DNA of 55,392 nucleotides from an uncultured Dorea sp. (GCA_910578865.1 CAJTRM010000007.1:47749-103140); one strand, 5' to 3'; positions 42,519-51,301 are shown, numbered from the stretch's first letter. The notes: generated from the letters alone by a model not told the origin. Numbers and translations are program-made.

Positions 42519-43109
42519 TTATTCAACGGCCTCTCCCGGTCTTATGATCTTCTTCACCCACTCCTCTTTTATCTCCCAGAGATTGCCGCACACATTAAAG
42601 ATCGTCCAGTTATCAATGCGGAAGGCTCTTTTCCAGCTGTCCCGGATCCGTGATACCTCCTCCGGATATTTCCCTTTATACCGGCCTTCAAAGAATTCAA
42701 AACCGTTGGCCACGCCAATATCCTTCAAATGCTGCTTATATGCCTTCTCATCCTCTTCATTGTCAGGCAGGTAAATACGGTTTAACACATAATCCCATTT
42801 CACATCATCAAAATAGATCACCTGGCTTTCCGGCACCTCAAGAACGTAAACAACCGTACCCGGAATCGGCTTTAAGCAGTTATCCGGACTGATAGAACAC
42901 CAGATAGGGGCTTCTACATCCTCCGGTTTCGGAACCATCTTTGCGGCCTCTCTCGTAAACCAATCATAGCTTTCCATAAAAAGAGGTGCAATGTCTCCGA
43001 AATGCATCTCCACGTACACACAGTGATTAATGATCCGGCCGTCCCGCTCCAGCTGGTATAATGTCTTGTCATTTTGTCTGGTATATAGCTTTACTGTTTT
43101 CTGTTCCAT
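42519..43109 (-). CDS. DUF3841-family protein
   Basis: A 196-residue cytosolic protein that I recognise as DUF3841 (start VKLYTRQNDKTLYQLERDGRI, middle PIWCSISPDNCLKP, then VPESQVIYFDDVKWDYVLN). Function is unknown. The family often occurs near small regulators or restriction-type genes, but none is present here. An earlier TTG start is possible; ATG 43109 is used, with GGAGGG 11 bases upstream. Downstream lies a strong convergent terminator. Confidence 0.72.
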   Translation of the reverse strand: MEQKTVKLYTRQNDKTLYQLERDGRIINHCVYVEMHFGDIAPLFMESYDWFTREAAKMVPKPEDVEAPIWCSISPDNCLKPIPGTVVYVLEVPESQVIYFDDVKWDYVLNRIYLPDNEEDEKAYKQHLKDIGVANGFEFFEGRYKGKYPEEVSRIRDSWKRAFRIDNWTIFNVCGNLWEIKEEWVKKIIRPGEAVE

Positions 43110-43173
43110 ATCCAACTTCTCCCTCCGGATAATAATATAAATCTATACCCTCAGTGGACAAAGGTACCCTGCT

Positions 43174-43494
43174 CTAAAATAATCTCTTATTCCACTGAAA
43201 ATGTTTCATATCCACTTTTCCCCCTACAAACTCCACACCCTCTGCTTCCAGCAGTTCCACCTGGAGATTGCTTCCGTCCTTGTCTGCACCGCAGTAAACT
43301 CTCCCCTCTTTTGTCACAACCCTGTGCCACGGTACATATGCCACATCGGGGATGGCATGAAGCGCGTAGCCTACCACCCTCGCCCACCTGCGGTTTCCGG
43401 CAAGCTCCGCCACCTGTCCGTAGGTCGCTACCTGTCCTTTCGGAATTTCCCGGACTACTTCATAGATTTTGTCAAATGCATTTTGTTCCTTCAC
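43174..43494 (-). CDS. Alkyltransferase-like protein (ATL, MGMT family without the catalytic cysteine)
   Basis: A 106-residue single-domain protein matching the DNA-binding half of O6-alkylguanine-DNA alkyltransferase (IPKGQVATYGQVAELAG, RRWARVVGYALH, then PWHRVVTKEGRV). The methyl-accepting cysteine of PCHRV is W56, so it cannot repair by alkyl transfer. ATL proteins bind alkylated guanine and hand it to nucleotide excision repair. The start is GTG. It lies 40 bases after the ABC-F gene and 64 bases before the DUF3841 gene, on the same strand. Confidence 0.88.
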   Translation of the reverse strand: MKEQNAFDKIYEVVREIPKGQVATYGQVAELAGNRRWARVVGYALHAIPDVAYVPWHRVVTKEGRVYCGADKDGSNLQVELLEAEGVEFVGGKVDMKHFQWNKRLF

Positions 43495-43534
43495 AAGTCA
43501 TCCGTCCCTTCTCCTGCATGCTGCAATGCGCTTT

Positions 43535-45016
43535 TTACCACTGATCCACCGTCTTCGTAGCTACGCGCTCACGAAAGGCTTCATCATGTTCTACAAATAT
43601 CATAGTCGGATGATACTTCAAAATCAACTCCTCAATCTGAATTCGTGACAAAATGTCAATATAGTTCAATGGTTCGTCCCACACATAGATATGTGCCCGC
43701 TCACATAAGCTCTTAGCCAGAAGCACCTTCTTTTTCTGCCCGGCGCTGTATTGGCTTACGTCCTGGTCGAACTGTCCTCTCCCAATATCCAGCTTCCGCA
43801 GCAATGTCTTAAATAAACTCTCGTCCAGCTCATACTCCAGTGCAATCTCTTTTAAGCTTCCTTTTAAAAAGGACGTATCCTGGGACACATAGGAAAATTT
43901 TATCCCGCTTCCCACCTTAACATTCCCGGTATGAGAAAGCTTCTCCCCCAGGATCAGCTTCAGCACACTGGATTTTCCACATCCGTTAGGCCCTGACAGG
44001 CAGACCCGGTCTCCCTGCCGGATCTCGGCCCCTATGCCGCTGCACACCACATGCTCCCCGTAGGATACCGACACGTTCTCAATAGAAATCATCCGGTCCG
44101 TATGGTATGGAAGCGGGTAAAGCCTCAGTGCGTCTGCCTCCTCAATATTTTTAAGGAGCTTTGATTTATCCGCAGCTGCCTGCTCCTTTCTTGCCTCCAG
44201 CACCTTGGATCTCTTCATCATCTTGGCCGACTTATGTCCGATGAAGCCCCTGTCCGGGCGAAGTCCCGCTACACGCTGTCCCTTCTTGCTCTGTTCTACC
44301 TGATCTGACCATCTGCAAGCCTGCCTTGCAGACTTTTGCAGACGCTTCACCTCCTTTTTCAGCTTTTCATTCTGTTCAAACTCCATCCGGTCCCTGGCCT
44401 CCTTATTGGCGTACCATGACGAGAACGTCCCTTTCTGCACCTCGATATTCATTTTATTGATGGATAAAATATGATCCACGCACCGGTCTAAAAACCTCCG
44501 GTCGTGAGATACCAGGATAAATCCCTTTTTCCTGTTCAGATACTCTGCTACCAGCCTTCTGGCTTCCGAATCCAGATGATTTGTAGGCTCATCAATGAGC
44601 AAAAATTTGTTTTCTCCAAGGAAAAGCGCGGCAAGCAGTACCTTCGTCTGCTCCCCGTAACTTAATGTAGAAAACGGGCGGTACAAAACCTGCACATCGA
44701 CGTTAAGCAGATTCAGCTCCTTGAACAGCCTCCAATCCTCCAGCGCCGGCAGCAGCTCCTCGATAACTTCCAGAGTCATTCGCTTCTGATCCTTTACTTC
44801 AAAAGGAAAATATTCAAATTCCACACTGGCTGAGATGGTTCCATCATACTCATACTGCCCCAGAAGAAGCCGCAGGAACGTTGTCTTGCCCCGGCCGTTT
44901 CTCCCGGTAAAACCCAGTTTCCAGTCCGTATCCAATTGGAAGGATACATGTTCAAATACATTTTCATAATTGCCCTCATAGGCAAAAGTCAAATCCACTA
45001 CATCTATTAATGACAT
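43535..45016 (-). CDS. ABC-F ATPase of the antibiotic-resistance (Lsa/Vga-like) group
   Basis: A 493-residue cytosolic protein with two ABC domains and no membrane segment. Walker A motifs are GRNGRGKTT and GPNGCGKSS, signatures LSYGEQ and YSAGQKKK, Walker B LLIDEPTNHLD and YVWDEPLNYID. A basic, helical linker (about 200-300) would reach the peptidyl-transferase centre. Length and the two short domains resemble Lsa-type proteins that displace lincosamides, pleuromutilins and streptogramin A from ribosomes. The leader with uORFs and a terminator supports drug-inducible control. Which drugs, if any, cannot be read from sequence. Confidence 0.82.
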   Translation of the reverse strand: MSLIDVVDLTFAYEGNYENVFEHVSFQLDTDWKLGFTGRNGRGKTTFLRLLLGQYEYDGTISASVEFEYFPFEVKDQKRMTLEVIEELLPALEDWRLFKELNLLNVDVQVLYRPFSTLSYGEQTKVLLAALFLGENKFLLIDEPTNHLDSEARRLVAEYLNRKKGFILVSHDRRFLDRCVDHILSINKMNIEVQKGTFSSWYANKEARDRMEFEQNEKLKKEVKRLQKSARQACRWSDQVEQSKKGQRVAGLRPDRGFIGHKSAKMMKRSKVLEARKEQAAADKSKLLKNIEEADALRLYPLPYHTDRMISIENVSVSYGEHVVCSGIGAEIRQGDRVCLSGPNGCGKSSVLKLILGEKLSHTGNVKVGSGIKFSYVSQDTSFLKGSLKEIALEYELDESLFKTLLRKLDIGRGQFDQDVSQYSAGQKKKVLLAKSLCERAHIYVWDEPLNYIDILSRIQIEELILKYHPTMIFVEHDEAFRERVATKTVDQW

Positions 45017-45058
45017 CCGCTACCTCCTGTATACGTCCGCCCCATACCAGAGACGCAC

Positions 45059-45091
45059 AAAAAAAGCCACAGGAACGTTATTTCCTGCAGC
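45059..45091 (-). terminator. Leader terminator of the ABC-F gene
   Basis: GCTGCAGGAA (45091-45082) pairs with TTCCTGTGGC (45075-45066) and is followed by seven T (45065-45059). It lies about 40 bases before the ABC-F start codon and far downstream of the predicted promoter, so it acts as an attenuator. Confidence 0.88.
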
Positions 45092-45252
45092 CTCATACAA
45101 TCCAAAATATTCTATCCGGCCTTTCGCCGGACGGAAAATCCCGTCGGTATATGATGAGTACAAGCGAATGAATCTTTAACCTTCCTGCTGTCGGCACAAC
45201 AAAACAAACGAGCCATAGCCCATATCCGTTTCATTATGCAGTTACATTACTG

Positions 45253-45273
45253 TTAGCAAGAAGTTGTCTTCAT
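45253..45273 (-). CDS. Candidate leader peptide uORF (MKTTSC)
   Basis: A six-codon reading frame early in the ABC-F leader with GGAGA about 7 bases upstream. It overlaps by six bases none but lies directly after another tiny frame (MKKNWR, 45298-45278). Leader peptides of this size sense ribosome-targeting drugs by stalling. The peptide itself is not one I recognise. Confidence 0.45.
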   Translation of the reverse strand: MKTTSC

Positions 45274-45309
45274 CCTCTCATCTCCAATTCTTTTTCATAT
45301 TTCAAAACG

Positions 45310-45339
45310 AGGATAGCATAACAAATATATTTTCGTCAA
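45310..45339 (-). promoter_or_regulatory. Promoter of the ABC-F leader
   Basis: Leftward TTGACG (45339-45334), 18-base spacer, TATCCT (45315-45310). The leader from about 45303 to 45017 is nearly 290 bases long. Confidence 0.5.
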
Positions 45340-45369
45340 GCAATATTTCAAAAATCGGTTTAAAAAATC

Positions 45370-45394
45370 GTAACAGTTCAGCCTACGCCATTCG
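45370..45394 (-). repeat. Interspersed repeat copy B
   Basis: Minus strand reads CGAATGGCGTAGGCTGAACTGTTAC and is followed by ATTTTTT. It overlaps the region just after the MarR stop; the flanking AACAGT/ACTGTT pairing plus the T-run could serve as a terminator for the fab operon. Confidence 0.75.
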
Positions 45395-45404
45395 CAAAAA
45401 TCCA

Positions 45405-45854
45405 TTACTGTTGCCGGCTGTACCCGGTGAAGAACTCTGTCAGACCGTCAAGCATTTTCATCAGCACCGGCATCTCTGTCTCGTTGAGCTTATCCATGAC
45501 CGCTTCCGTCATCTGACGGTGGTAATCCTCATGATGCTTATATGCCGACACACCCTTCTCTGTCAGCTTTACAACCACCACCCGGCGATCCTTCTCACTT
45601 CTGCATCGCTCCACGTATTTCTTCTTTACCAGATGATTCATAGCAATGGTGAGGGAGCCCACTGTAATACCAAGCTTCTTTGCGATGGAAGACATATTAT
45701 CTCCCTCCCCTGTTCCGACAGCCTCTATGACGTGCATATCATTATTGGTGATATCCCTGAACTCCGGCGTAATAATCGCCTTTCCTTCAAGCTCCCATAT
45801 TTCATTGATCAGATTCACCAGGACCCTGTTGATTTTTTTATATTCTTCTCCCAT
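45405..45854 (-). CDS. MarR-family regulator (FabT-like)
   Basis: A 149-residue winged-helix protein (EFRDITNNDMHVIEAVG, MSSIAKKLGITVGSLTIAMNHLVKKKYVERCRSEKDRRVVVV). Its position next to the fab genes and its sequence resemble FabT, which represses fatty-acid synthesis when bound to long-chain acyl-ACP. In many Firmicutes fabT leads the operon; here it is last, with its own promoter in the 100-base gap after accDA. The FabT-like palindrome at the fabH promoter is its likely target. Confidence 0.8.
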   Translation of the reverse strand: MGEEYKKINRVLVNLINEIWELEGKAIITPEFRDITNNDMHVIEAVGTGEGDNMSSIAKKLGITVGSLTIAMNHLVKKKYVERCRSEKDRRVVVVKLTEKGVSAYKHHEDYHRQMTEAVMDKLNETEMPVLMKMLDGLTEFFTGYSRQQ

Positions 45855-45886
45855 GTTCCGAGCCCCGCCCTTCTTTCTTTTCTCTT

Positions 45887-45916
45887 ATTATACCCACTCT
45901 TGCGTCAAAGAATCAA
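45887..45916 (-). promoter_or_regulatory. Internal promoter for the MarR gene
   Basis: Leftward TTGATT (45916-45911), 18-base spacer, TATAAT (45892-45887). It would allow regulator synthesis independent of the fab promoter. Confidence 0.55.
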
Positions 45917-45954
45917 TTACAACTTTAAGTCCTGTTTGAACAGCCGCCACTGCT

Positions 45955-47667
45955 TTACAGCCTGCGGAACCTGTTATATCTGTGCACCGCCAGCTCTTCT
46001 CCGGACCTGGACGTATATTCCTCTATAAACCGCTGTATTTCCTGCTCAAGAGGGATGGTGACCTCTGAAAGTGTTTCTGCCGTGTAGCAGTCCGGCTCTG
46101 TAAATACTTTCTCTACCATGCCCATCTGATGCAGATGTCCGGCAGTCAGTTTCATGACACCGGCCGCTTCCTTTGCCTTTGTGCTGTCCTTCCACAAGAT
46201 GCTTGCAAACCCCTCCGGGGACAGGACTGAATATACAGAATTCTCCAGCATCCACACCTCGTCCGCCACTGCCATGGCAAGCGCTCCGCCGCTTCCTCCT
46301 TCTCCGATAATGACAGACAGAACCGGAATCTTCAGGGATGACATCTCATAAAGATTTCTTGCGATCGCTTCTCCCTGCCCGCGCTCCTCTGCCTCAAGAC
46401 CGCAGAAAGCTCCCGGAGTATCGATAAAGCAGATCACCGGCCGGTGAAATTTCTCTGCCTGATGCATGAGCCTTAACGCTTTACGGTATCCCTCCGGGGA
46501 CGGCATCCCGAAGTTCCGCATAATATTTTCCTTCGTATCCCGTCCCTTGGACTGCGCGATTACAGTCACCGGTCTTCCGCAAAATCTCCCGATACCGCCG
46601 ACAATCGCATGGTCATCTGCAAAATACCGATCTCCGTGACACTCTACAAAGTCTGTAAAAAGTGCTTCTATATAATCAACGCCGGTAGGACGGTCTGTCT
46701 TGCGCGAAACAAGCACACGCTCCCACGCGTCCAGAGAATCTGTCTCCTTTTGAAGCTGGTCTGCTTCCTGACCTTTACCGTATCCCGACACGGACAAAGC
46801 ATCCTCAGAGCATTCCTTCGGATCTGCATTTTCATGTAACTTCAAAAGCTGCGACAATGTCTCCTTGAGCCTCGGCCGCTCTACGATCCCGTCAAGGAAC
46901 CCGTGCTCCAGAAGGAATTCCGCCCTCTGGAACCCTTTCGGAAGCTTCTGCCGGATCGTCTGCTCAATCACCCTCGGACCGGCAAACCCGATTAAAGCCC
47001 CGGGTTCTGCAAGTATCACATCACCCAGCATGGCATAGCTCGCCGTCACCCCTCCCGTAGTAGGATCCGTGAGCACGCTCACGTACAGAAGTCCCGCGTC
47101 ACTGTGCCGTTTCAGCGCTGCCGCAGTCTTGGCCATCTGCATCAGGGAATAGATTCCCTCCTGCATCCTCGCTCCTCCGGAGCAGGCGAACAGGATGACC
47201 GGAAGCCGCTCCCTGGTGGCGCGCTCCACGGCCCTTGTGATCTTTTCCCCCACGGCCTCGCCCATACTGGCCATTAAAAATCTTCCGTCACATACCCCCA
47301 GCACTGTCTCACTTCCGTTGATACATGCCTTACCGGTAATAACCGCTTCTCTGAGCCCGGTTTTCTCCTGAAGCCCCTTAAGCTTCTCCTCATAGCCCTT
47401 GTAAGATAGCGGGTTGCCGCAGGTAAGATCCTGATCCCACTCTTCAAAGGTTCCCTCATCTGCCACCATTTCAATTCTCCGGTATGCATGCACCCGAAAA
47501 TATCCCCCGCATTTGGGACAAATATAAAAATCTCTTTTAACATCCTCTGCAATAATGGCGCTGCCGCATTTGTTGCATTTTCTGAGAAGTCCCTCCGGGA
47601 CATCCGGACGATTCCGTTTCCTGGCGGAAGAAAAGCTGGTCTTTTTAAATACATTGTCTAGCTTCAT
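45955..47667 (-). CDS. accDA: Acetyl-CoA carboxylase carboxyltransferase, fused beta and alpha subunits
   Basis: A 570-residue fusion. The N-terminal half (about 1-290) is AccD with the zinc ribbon cysteines C31, C34, C50 and C53 and the crotonase-like core (GGARMQEGIYSLMQMAKTAAA; TTGGVTASYAMLGDV). After a linker (about 290-325) comes AccA (FVECHGDRYFADDHAIVGGIG, CFIDTPGAFCGLEAEERGQ, IGEGGSGGALAMAV), lacking the usual N-terminal extension. Together they transfer the carboxyl group from biotin to acetyl-CoA. AGGTGA precedes the ATG. The order accB-fabZ-accC-accDA is typical, with a fusion of the normally separate accD and accA. Confidence 0.95.
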   Translation of the reverse strand: MKLDNVFKKTSFSSARKRNRPDVPEGLLRKCNKCGSAIIAEDVKRDFYICPKCGGYFRVHAYRRIEMVADEGTFEEWDQDLTCGNPLSYKGYEEKLKGLQEKTGLREAVITGKACINGSETVLGVCDGRFLMASMGEAVGEKITRAVERATRERLPVILFACSGGARMQEGIYSLMQMAKTAAALKRHSDAGLLYVSVLTDPTTGGVTASYAMLGDVILAEPGALIGFAGPRVIEQTIRQKLPKGFQRAEFLLEHGFLDGIVERPRLKETLSQLLKLHENADPKECSEDALSVSGYGKGQEADQLQKETDSLDAWERVLVSRKTDRPTGVDYIEALFTDFVECHGDRYFADDHAIVGGIGRFCGRPVTVIAQSKGRDTKENIMRNFGMPSPEGYRKALRLMHQAEKFHRPVICFIDTPGAFCGLEAEERGQGEAIARNLYEMSSLKIPVLSVIIGEGGSGGALAMAVADEVWMLENSVYSVLSPEGFASILWKDSTKAKEAAGVMKLTAGHLHQMGMVEKVFTEPDCYTAETLSEVTIPLEQEIQRFIEEYTSRSGEELAVHRYNRFRRL

Positions 47668-47679
47668 GCAATATCACCT

Positions 47680-49014
47680 TTACATTTTCTCAATAAATTC
47701 TATATCTATATCCCCGGAAATATAATCCGGATGATTCAGGATCTCATACTGATAGTCCACATTAGTGTCAATCCCCTCAATGATCACCTCACCGAGAGCG
47801 CTCCGCATCTTACGGATTGCCTCGCTTCTGTTCTTTGCCCATACACTGAGCTTTGCAATCATGGAATCATAATAGGGAGGTATGGTGTATCCGCTGTAAA
47901 TGGCCGAATCGATACGAATCCCTTTGCCGCCCGGAAGGTGCATATCCTTCACCTTCCCCGGCGAGGGGCGGAATCCCTTCCTTGCATTTTCTGCATTGAT
48001 ACGGCATTCAATAGAATGACCGGTCAGATGCACCTCCTCCTGGCTGCAGGAGAGCTTTTTACCCGATGCGATCCGAATCTGCTCCTTGATCAGATCCATG
48101 CCTGTCACCCATTCCGTAACCGGATGCTCCACCTGGATCCGCGTATTCATCTCCATAAAATAAAACCGGCCCGTTTTTTCTAATAAAAATTCAATGGTCC
48201 CCGCATTGACATAATGCGCTGCCTTTGCAGCCCTTACTGCCGCTTCTCCCATTTCCCGGCGCAGCTCTTCTGAAAGAGCCGTAGATGGAGACTCCTCAAT
48301 CATCTTCTGATGATTCCTCTGGATAGAACAGTCCCTTTCTCCCAGATGGATCACATTTCCGTAAGAATCTGCCAGAATCTGAAATTCTATGTGCCGCGGA
48401 TGCTCAATAAAATGCTCCACATACATCATACGGTCTCCAAACGCATTCTGGGCTTCCTGCTGTGCGGTGGCAAAGCTTTTCTTAAATTCCCCGGGCGTGG
48501 ACGCTACACGCATCCCCTTGCCGCCGCCTCCAAGCGCCGCCTTTATGATGACCGGATAGCCGATCTCCTCCGCCTGGGCCTCTCCCTCTTCTGCCGTGTA
48601 AACCGGCTCTTTGCTTCCCGGGATGACCGGAACATCCGCAGACTCCATTGTATTCCTGGCTGCCTGCTTATTTCCAAGCTTTGCGATCACCTCTGAATCC
48701 GGACCGATAAATGTAATGCTGCATTTTTCGCACAGTTTTGCAAACTTGCTGTTCTCCGACAGAAACCCAAAGCCCGGATGGATCGAATCTGCTCCTGTTA
48801 CAACAGCAGCGCTGATGATGCGGTCCATACTCAGATAGCTGTCCGCCGGGGCGGCAGGTCCGATGCACACGGCCTCATCTGCAAGCTTGGCATGAAGCGC
48901 TTCTTTATCCGCCTCTGAATATACTGCCACACTTTCAATTCCCATTTCCCTGCAGGCACGGATAATCCGTACTGCGATCTCGCCCCGGTTGGCGATTAAT
49001 ATTTTTTTCAACAT
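47680..49014 (-). CDS. accC: Biotin carboxylase subunit of acetyl-CoA carboxylase
   Basis: A 444-residue ATP-grasp enzyme that carboxylates the biotin on AccB. Signatures: LIANRGEIAVRIIRACREMG, the glycine-rich loop KAALGGGGKGMR, GERDCSIQRNHQK and MEMNTRIQVEHPVTE. The longer reading starts with GTG at 49023 just after the fabZ stop; ATG 49014 with AGGTGG about 6 bases upstream fits the family start (MLKKILIANRGE) better. It is 12 bases upstream of accDA. Confidence 0.96.
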   Translation of the reverse strand: MLKKILIANRGEIAVRIIRACREMGIESVAVYSEADKEALHAKLADEAVCIGPAAPADSYLSMDRIISAAVVTGADSIHPGFGFLSENSKFAKLCEKCSITFIGPDSEVIAKLGNKQAARNTMESADVPVIPGSKEPVYTAEEGEAQAEEIGYPVIIKAALGGGGKGMRVASTPGEFKKSFATAQQEAQNAFGDRMMYVEHFIEHPRHIEFQILADSYGNVIHLGERDCSIQRNHQKMIEESPSTALSEELRREMGEAAVRAAKAAHYVNAGTIEFLLEKTGRFYFMEMNTRIQVEHPVTEWVTGMDLIKEQIRIASGKKLSCSQEEVHLTGHSIECRINAENARKGFRPSPGKVKDMHLPGGKGIRIDSAIYSGYTIPPYYDSMIAKLSVWAKNRSEAIRKMRSALGEVIIEGIDTNVDYQYEILNHPDYISGDIDIEFIEKM

Positions 49015-49023
49015 TCCTGCCAC

Positions 49024-49452
49024 CTATCCAATCATAAAGGTCAGTTCTGCGCTGACGACAACCTTGCCGTCCACACTTGCCGTGGCCTCCCCGACCCCGA
49101 CAGGCCCCTTCCTTTTTATAATCTTCGTCTCCAGGCGCACTTTGTCTCCGGGAGACACCTTGCCCCTGAATTTACATTTATTGATACCGCCGAAATAAGC
49201 GGTCTTCCCTTGATTTTCCTCAAGGCTTAAAATTGCGACTGCCCCTGCCTGTGCAAGCGCCTCCACAGTCAGAACCCCCGGCATCACAGGCTCCTTTGGA
49301 AAATGGCCTGCGAAGAAATCCTCCCGGTAAGTTACACATTTATAACCCACGGCATACTCGCCCGGCTCATAATCCTCGATATAATCAAGCAGCAAAAACG
49401 GATGCCGGTGAGGAATAATTTCTTTGATCTGATTGATATCCAAATACTTCAT
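49024..49452 (-). CDS. fabZ: 3-hydroxyacyl-ACP dehydratase FabZ
   Basis: A hot-dog fold dehydratase of about 142 residues. The catalytic histidine is in IIPHRHPFLLLD and the glutamate in GVLTVEALAQAGAVA; FPKEPVMPG is also family-typical. It removes water from 3-hydroxyacyl-ACP in each elongation cycle. Two in-frame ATGs lie at 49458 and 49452; AGGAAGG is 3 and 9 bases away, so the second is used. The stop almost touches the accC start. Confidence 0.95.
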   Translation of the reverse strand: MKYLDINQIKEIIPHRHPFLLLDYIEDYEPGEYAVGYKCVTYREDFFAGHFPKEPVMPGVLTVEALAQAGAVAILSLEENQGKTAYFGGINKCKFRGKVSPGDKVRLETKIIKRKGPVGVGEATASVDGKVVVSAELTFMIG

Positions 49453-49481
49453 TTTCATTGTCCTTCCTACGATTCAAAACT

Positions 49482-49928
49482 TTATTCCGGGCAGATCCGG
49501 AACAATGGCTGTCCGTACTCTACCGGCTGCCCGTTTTCTGCCAGGATCTCCGCCACCATTCCGTCATATTCACTGTCGATTTCATTCATCAGCTTCATGG
49601 CCTCCACGATTGCCAGTGTCTGACCCTTTTTCACATGATCTCCCACCCTTACAAATGGTTCTGCTTCCTCAGAAGGGGCCGCATAAAAGGTTCCCACAAG
49701 CGGTGATTCCACAAGACTTCCGGATGGCTCCTTCACCGTTTTCCTGTTCTCCTCTTCCCCGGCCGCCGGCTCATGCTTGATATATGCCGCCTCTTCTTTC
49801 ACAACTGCGGCAATCTTCTCCTGCTTCTTTGTCAGATGCAGCTTCATGCCCTTCTCTTCATATCTGAATCCGGTCAGCTCTGACTCGGACACCGTCTGTA
49901 TTAATTTAATAAGCTTTTCGATTTCCAT
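49482..49928 (-). CDS. accB: Biotin carboxyl carrier protein of acetyl-CoA carboxylase
   Basis: A 148-residue carrier with an N-terminal helical region, a charged and Pro/Ala-containing linker (about 45-75) and a C-terminal biotinyl domain. The biotinylated lysine is in EAMKLMNE (K112). The longer reading (8 more residues) begins within the ribosome binding region AGGAAGGA, so ATG 49928 is used. It passes carboxybiotin between AccC and AccDA. Confidence 0.94.
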   Translation of the reverse strand: MEIEKLIKLIQTVSESELTGFRYEEKGMKLHLTKKQEKIAAVVKEEAAYIKHEPAAGEEENRKTVKEPSGSLVESPLVGTFYAAPSEEAEPFVRVGDHVKKGQTLAIVEAMKLMNEIDSEYDGMVAEILAENGQPVEYGQPLFRICPE

Positions 49929-49985
49929 TTTCTTACAGATTCCTTCCTGCATACTGCATCTGCCGCGGTGCCGTTGTACAGTACA

Positions 49986-51227
49986 CTAATCCTTATATTT
50001 TTTTACAAGTAATGCAGCATTGTGCCCGCCAAAGCCCAGAGAGTTGGTCAGTACATAATTGACGTCCATCTCTACCGGCGCTCCTATGGCATAATTCAGG
50101 TCACACCCTTCGCCTGCCTGTTCTGTCCCTATTGTCTGATGGATAAAGCCTTCTTCTATACTTTTTACACAGACAACAAACTCCACGCCTCCTGCCGCGC
50201 CAAGGAGATGTCCGATCATGGACTTCGTGGAATTGACTACCACCTTTTTCGAGGCTTCCTCTCCCAATGCCAGCTTGATGGCTCTTGTCTCATACAGGTC
50301 ATTATAGTAAGTGCTGGTTCCGTGTGCATTAATGTAGTCAAGCTGGATCGGCTCAATCTGCCCCTCTTCCATAGCAAGGCTCATTGCTTTTGCCGCACCT
50401 GCCCCGTCCTCGGCAGGTGAAGTAATGTGGTACGCATCCGCTGTTGCGCCGTAACCTGCAAGTTCTGCATAGATACGCGCCCCTCTTGCCCTGGCATGCT
50501 CTAACTCCTCCAGCATCACGATCCCGGCGCCCTCGCCCAGTACAAATCCGTCCCTGTCCTTGTCAAACGGGATGGATGCACGCATAGGGTCCTGTGACAT
50601 TGATAAGGCTGTCAGCCCGGAAAAGCCTGCCACTCCCGTAGGACAGATACAGCTTTCCGCACCGCCGGCAAGTACAAAGTCTGCATCCCCGTACTGAATC
50701 GCCCGGAATGCGTCTCCGATACAATGTGTGCCGGACGCACATGCCGTTACCACATTCGTACACTTCCCCTTAAATCCAAGCTGAATGGATATATTTCCAG
50801 CCGCCATATTAGAGATCATCAGAGGAACCATCAAAGGATTGACCCGGGACGGCCCTTTTGACAGAATCCGTCCGTATTCTGTCTCAACCTCCCGAAGGCT
50901 TCCGACACCGGAGCCTACCACAACTCCGGCACGATATACGTCCTCCTTCTCCATGTCGATCCCGGAATCCTCAAACGCCTCTTTCGCTGCTGCAACCGCA
51001 TACTGTGTAAACAGTTCCATACGTCTTGCATCCTTAGGATTCATCCGGTCTTTTGCCGCAAAGCCTTTGACCTCTGCCGCAATTTTTACTTTATAATCTG
51101 TGGTATCGAATCTGGTGATCTCACCGATTCCGACTCTGCCTTCCCGGATACCTTCAAAAAATTCCGGAACTGTATTGCCGATCGGCGTTACCGCACCTAA
51201 CCCTGTTACTACTACTCTTCTTTTCAT
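49986..51227 (-). CDS. fabF: 3-oxoacyl-ACP synthase II (FabF)
   Basis: A 413-residue condensing enzyme. The catalytic triad is C163 (TACASGTH) and the histidines in NAHGTST and KSMIGHLLGAAG. It extends acyl-ACP with malonyl-ACP. GAAGGAGAGAGG precedes the ATG. It lies 74 bases after fabG and 57 bases before accB, with no terminator seen. Confidence 0.96.
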   Translation of the reverse strand: MKRRVVVTGLGAVTPIGNTVPEFFEGIREGRVGIGEITRFDTTDYKVKIAAEVKGFAAKDRMNPKDARRMELFTQYAVAAAKEAFEDSGIDMEKEDVYRAGVVVGSGVGSLREVETEYGRILSKGPSRVNPLMVPLMISNMAAGNISIQLGFKGKCTNVVTACASGTHCIGDAFRAIQYGDADFVLAGGAESCICPTGVAGFSGLTALSMSQDPMRASIPFDKDRDGFVLGEGAGIVMLEELEHARARGARIYAELAGYGATADAYHITSPAEDGAGAAKAMSLAMEEGQIEPIQLDYINAHGTSTYYNDLYETRAIKLALGEEASKKVVVNSTKSMIGHLLGAAGGVEFVVCVKSIEEGFIHQTIGTEQAGEGCDLNYAIGAPVEMDVNYVLTNSLGFGGHNAALLVKKYKD

Positions 51228-51301
51228 GACCCTCTCTCCTTCTTATGACGTGAACCAGGCCGCGCATGACCGCAGCCACATCTTTATGGTGCAATGCCGG
51301 T

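Noticed and set aside
45112..45234. 40-codon frame in the ABC-F leader as a leader peptide
   Set aside because: It starts MKRIWAMARLF but has no ribosome binding site and unusual composition; the six-codon frames closer to the promoter are better candidates.
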